Source: Sphingomonas mali NBRC 15500 (GTDB lineage: Bacteria > Pseudomonadota > Alphaproteobacteria > Sphingomonadales > Sphingomonadaceae). From it: a stretch of DNA of 59,554 nt. Location: the NCBI RefSeq assembly GCF_001598415.1, contig NZ_BCYX01000027.1, positions 1 through 59,554 of the forward strand, read 5' to 3'. The notes beneath the pieces are model-generated. The model made no database searches. It was given only the letters and a program-made list of their open reading frames with translations, and was not told where the DNA came from. A program made the position numbers and the translations under genes. Positions 59,337 through 59,554 of this stretch are shown here, piece by piece (the stretch's first letter is position 1; each line of letters starts with the position of its first letter).

Positions 59337-59554
59337 TTGAAAGGCCGAAGCTTTGCGCGAATCGGTTGTCACAGCGGATTGCCGGTGCGTGCGCGAGATC
59401 CTCGTGGAAGGAACGGGTGACGTTCGCGGACGTGGCGGCGCACCCGGACATGCCGGCGCAAACGCCTACGCATGCAACAAGATGGTCTGGAAAAGCGGCC
59501 TATCGGTTGAGTCTGCAGGCGCTAGGCGGTCTTATTCGCGACATCAGGGTAAAC
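59337..59554. other. Window end without a recognised gene
   Basis: No open frame with family features, terminator or repeat was recognised in these 218 bases. A short plus-strand frame gives no match by eye. The region probably precedes a gene outside the window. Confidence 0.5.

Noticed and set aside
59337..59554. Possible transposase remnant at the right edge
   Set aside because: No transposase motif, terminal repeat or target duplication could be seen in the short frame.
1..59554. CRISPR arrays, tRNA or rRNA genes, prophage or insertion sequences
   Set aside because: No regularly spaced repeats, cloverleaf-like sequences, rRNA stretches or integrase/transposase proteins were recognised.

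Overview
The window is GC-rich and reads as an accessory catabolic region of an alphaproteobacterium, most likely a sphingomonad (Sphingomonas, Sphingobium or Novosphingobium type). The reasons are an ADP-forming feruloyl-CoA synthetase/hydratase-lyase pair, a folate-linked one-carbon route of the LigM/DesA style, two TonB-dependent receptors with sphingomonad-like plugs, and many dense, overlapping operons of aromatic-catabolism families. No rRNA, tRNA, CRISPR array, phage gene or recognisable insertion sequence was seen.

Layout. 1-1864: the tail of an upstream gene (possibly a GcvT-like aromatic O-demethylase), metF and purU. 1936-7295 (minus): FAD aromatic hydroxylase, alpha/beta hydrolase, LuxR-type regulator and a PQQ quinohemoprotein dehydrogenase. 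7365-10721: divergent aldehyde dehydrogenase and GMC oxidoreductase. 10750-14121 (minus): ferA-ferB-CMD operon. 14364-18524 (plus): cupin, DUF6282-like hydrolase, aldehyde dehydrogenase, folD. 18512-21535 (minus): MFS importer and two LigI-like amidohydrolases. 21792-27105 (plus): TonB-dependent receptor, MFS, cytochrome c, GlcG/HbpS-like protein. 27115-29650 (minus): MetE-like protein, esterase, CMD. 29797-30896 (plus): HpcH/HpaI aldolase, CMD. 30972-33007 (minus): luciferase-like (LLM) oxidoreductase, SDR. 33229-34257 (plus): short MetE-like protein. 34471-36946: divergent SMP-30 lactonase and MFS. 36975-38071 (minus): cysteine-rich small protein and amidohydrolase. 38189-39172 (plus): adenosine-kinase-like protein. 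39204-45558 (minus): seven-gene operon with hydrolase, LLM, esterase, CMD, RibB with a decayed RibA domain, flavin reductase and a methyltransferase-like protein. 45655-48093 (plus): LysR, VOC protein, IclR. 48122-51963 (minus): NHL protein, third MetE-like protein, MarR, type I extradiol dioxygenase. 52134-54746 (plus): MFS, LigI-like amidohydrolase, SnoaL-like protein. 54753-59293 (minus): small unknown protein, second TonB-dependent receptor, orphan substrate-binding lipoprotein.

How the genes may work together (inference). Aromatic compounds would enter through the TonB receptors and four aromatic-acid-type MFS carriers. Hydroxycinnamates would be cut by FerA/FerB to benzaldehydes and oxidised by aldehyde dehydrogenases. 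Methoxyl groups would be taken up as methyl-THF and oxidised by MetF, FolD and PurU, or passed to thiols by three zinc-site MetE-like proteins. Ring cleavage and lower-pathway steps would involve the extradiol enzyme, CMD-family proteins, lactonase, amidohydrolases and aldolase.

The strongest novel signal is regulatory. Two different dyad motifs recur in the promoter gaps. Motif A (consensus NNGAATGTCGTTCGT) is found at 11 sites. Motif B (consensus TTATAAGSCAGGCTGTTAA) is found at 9 sites, and three gaps carry both. They tie most of these separate operons into what looks like one or two co-regulated regulons.
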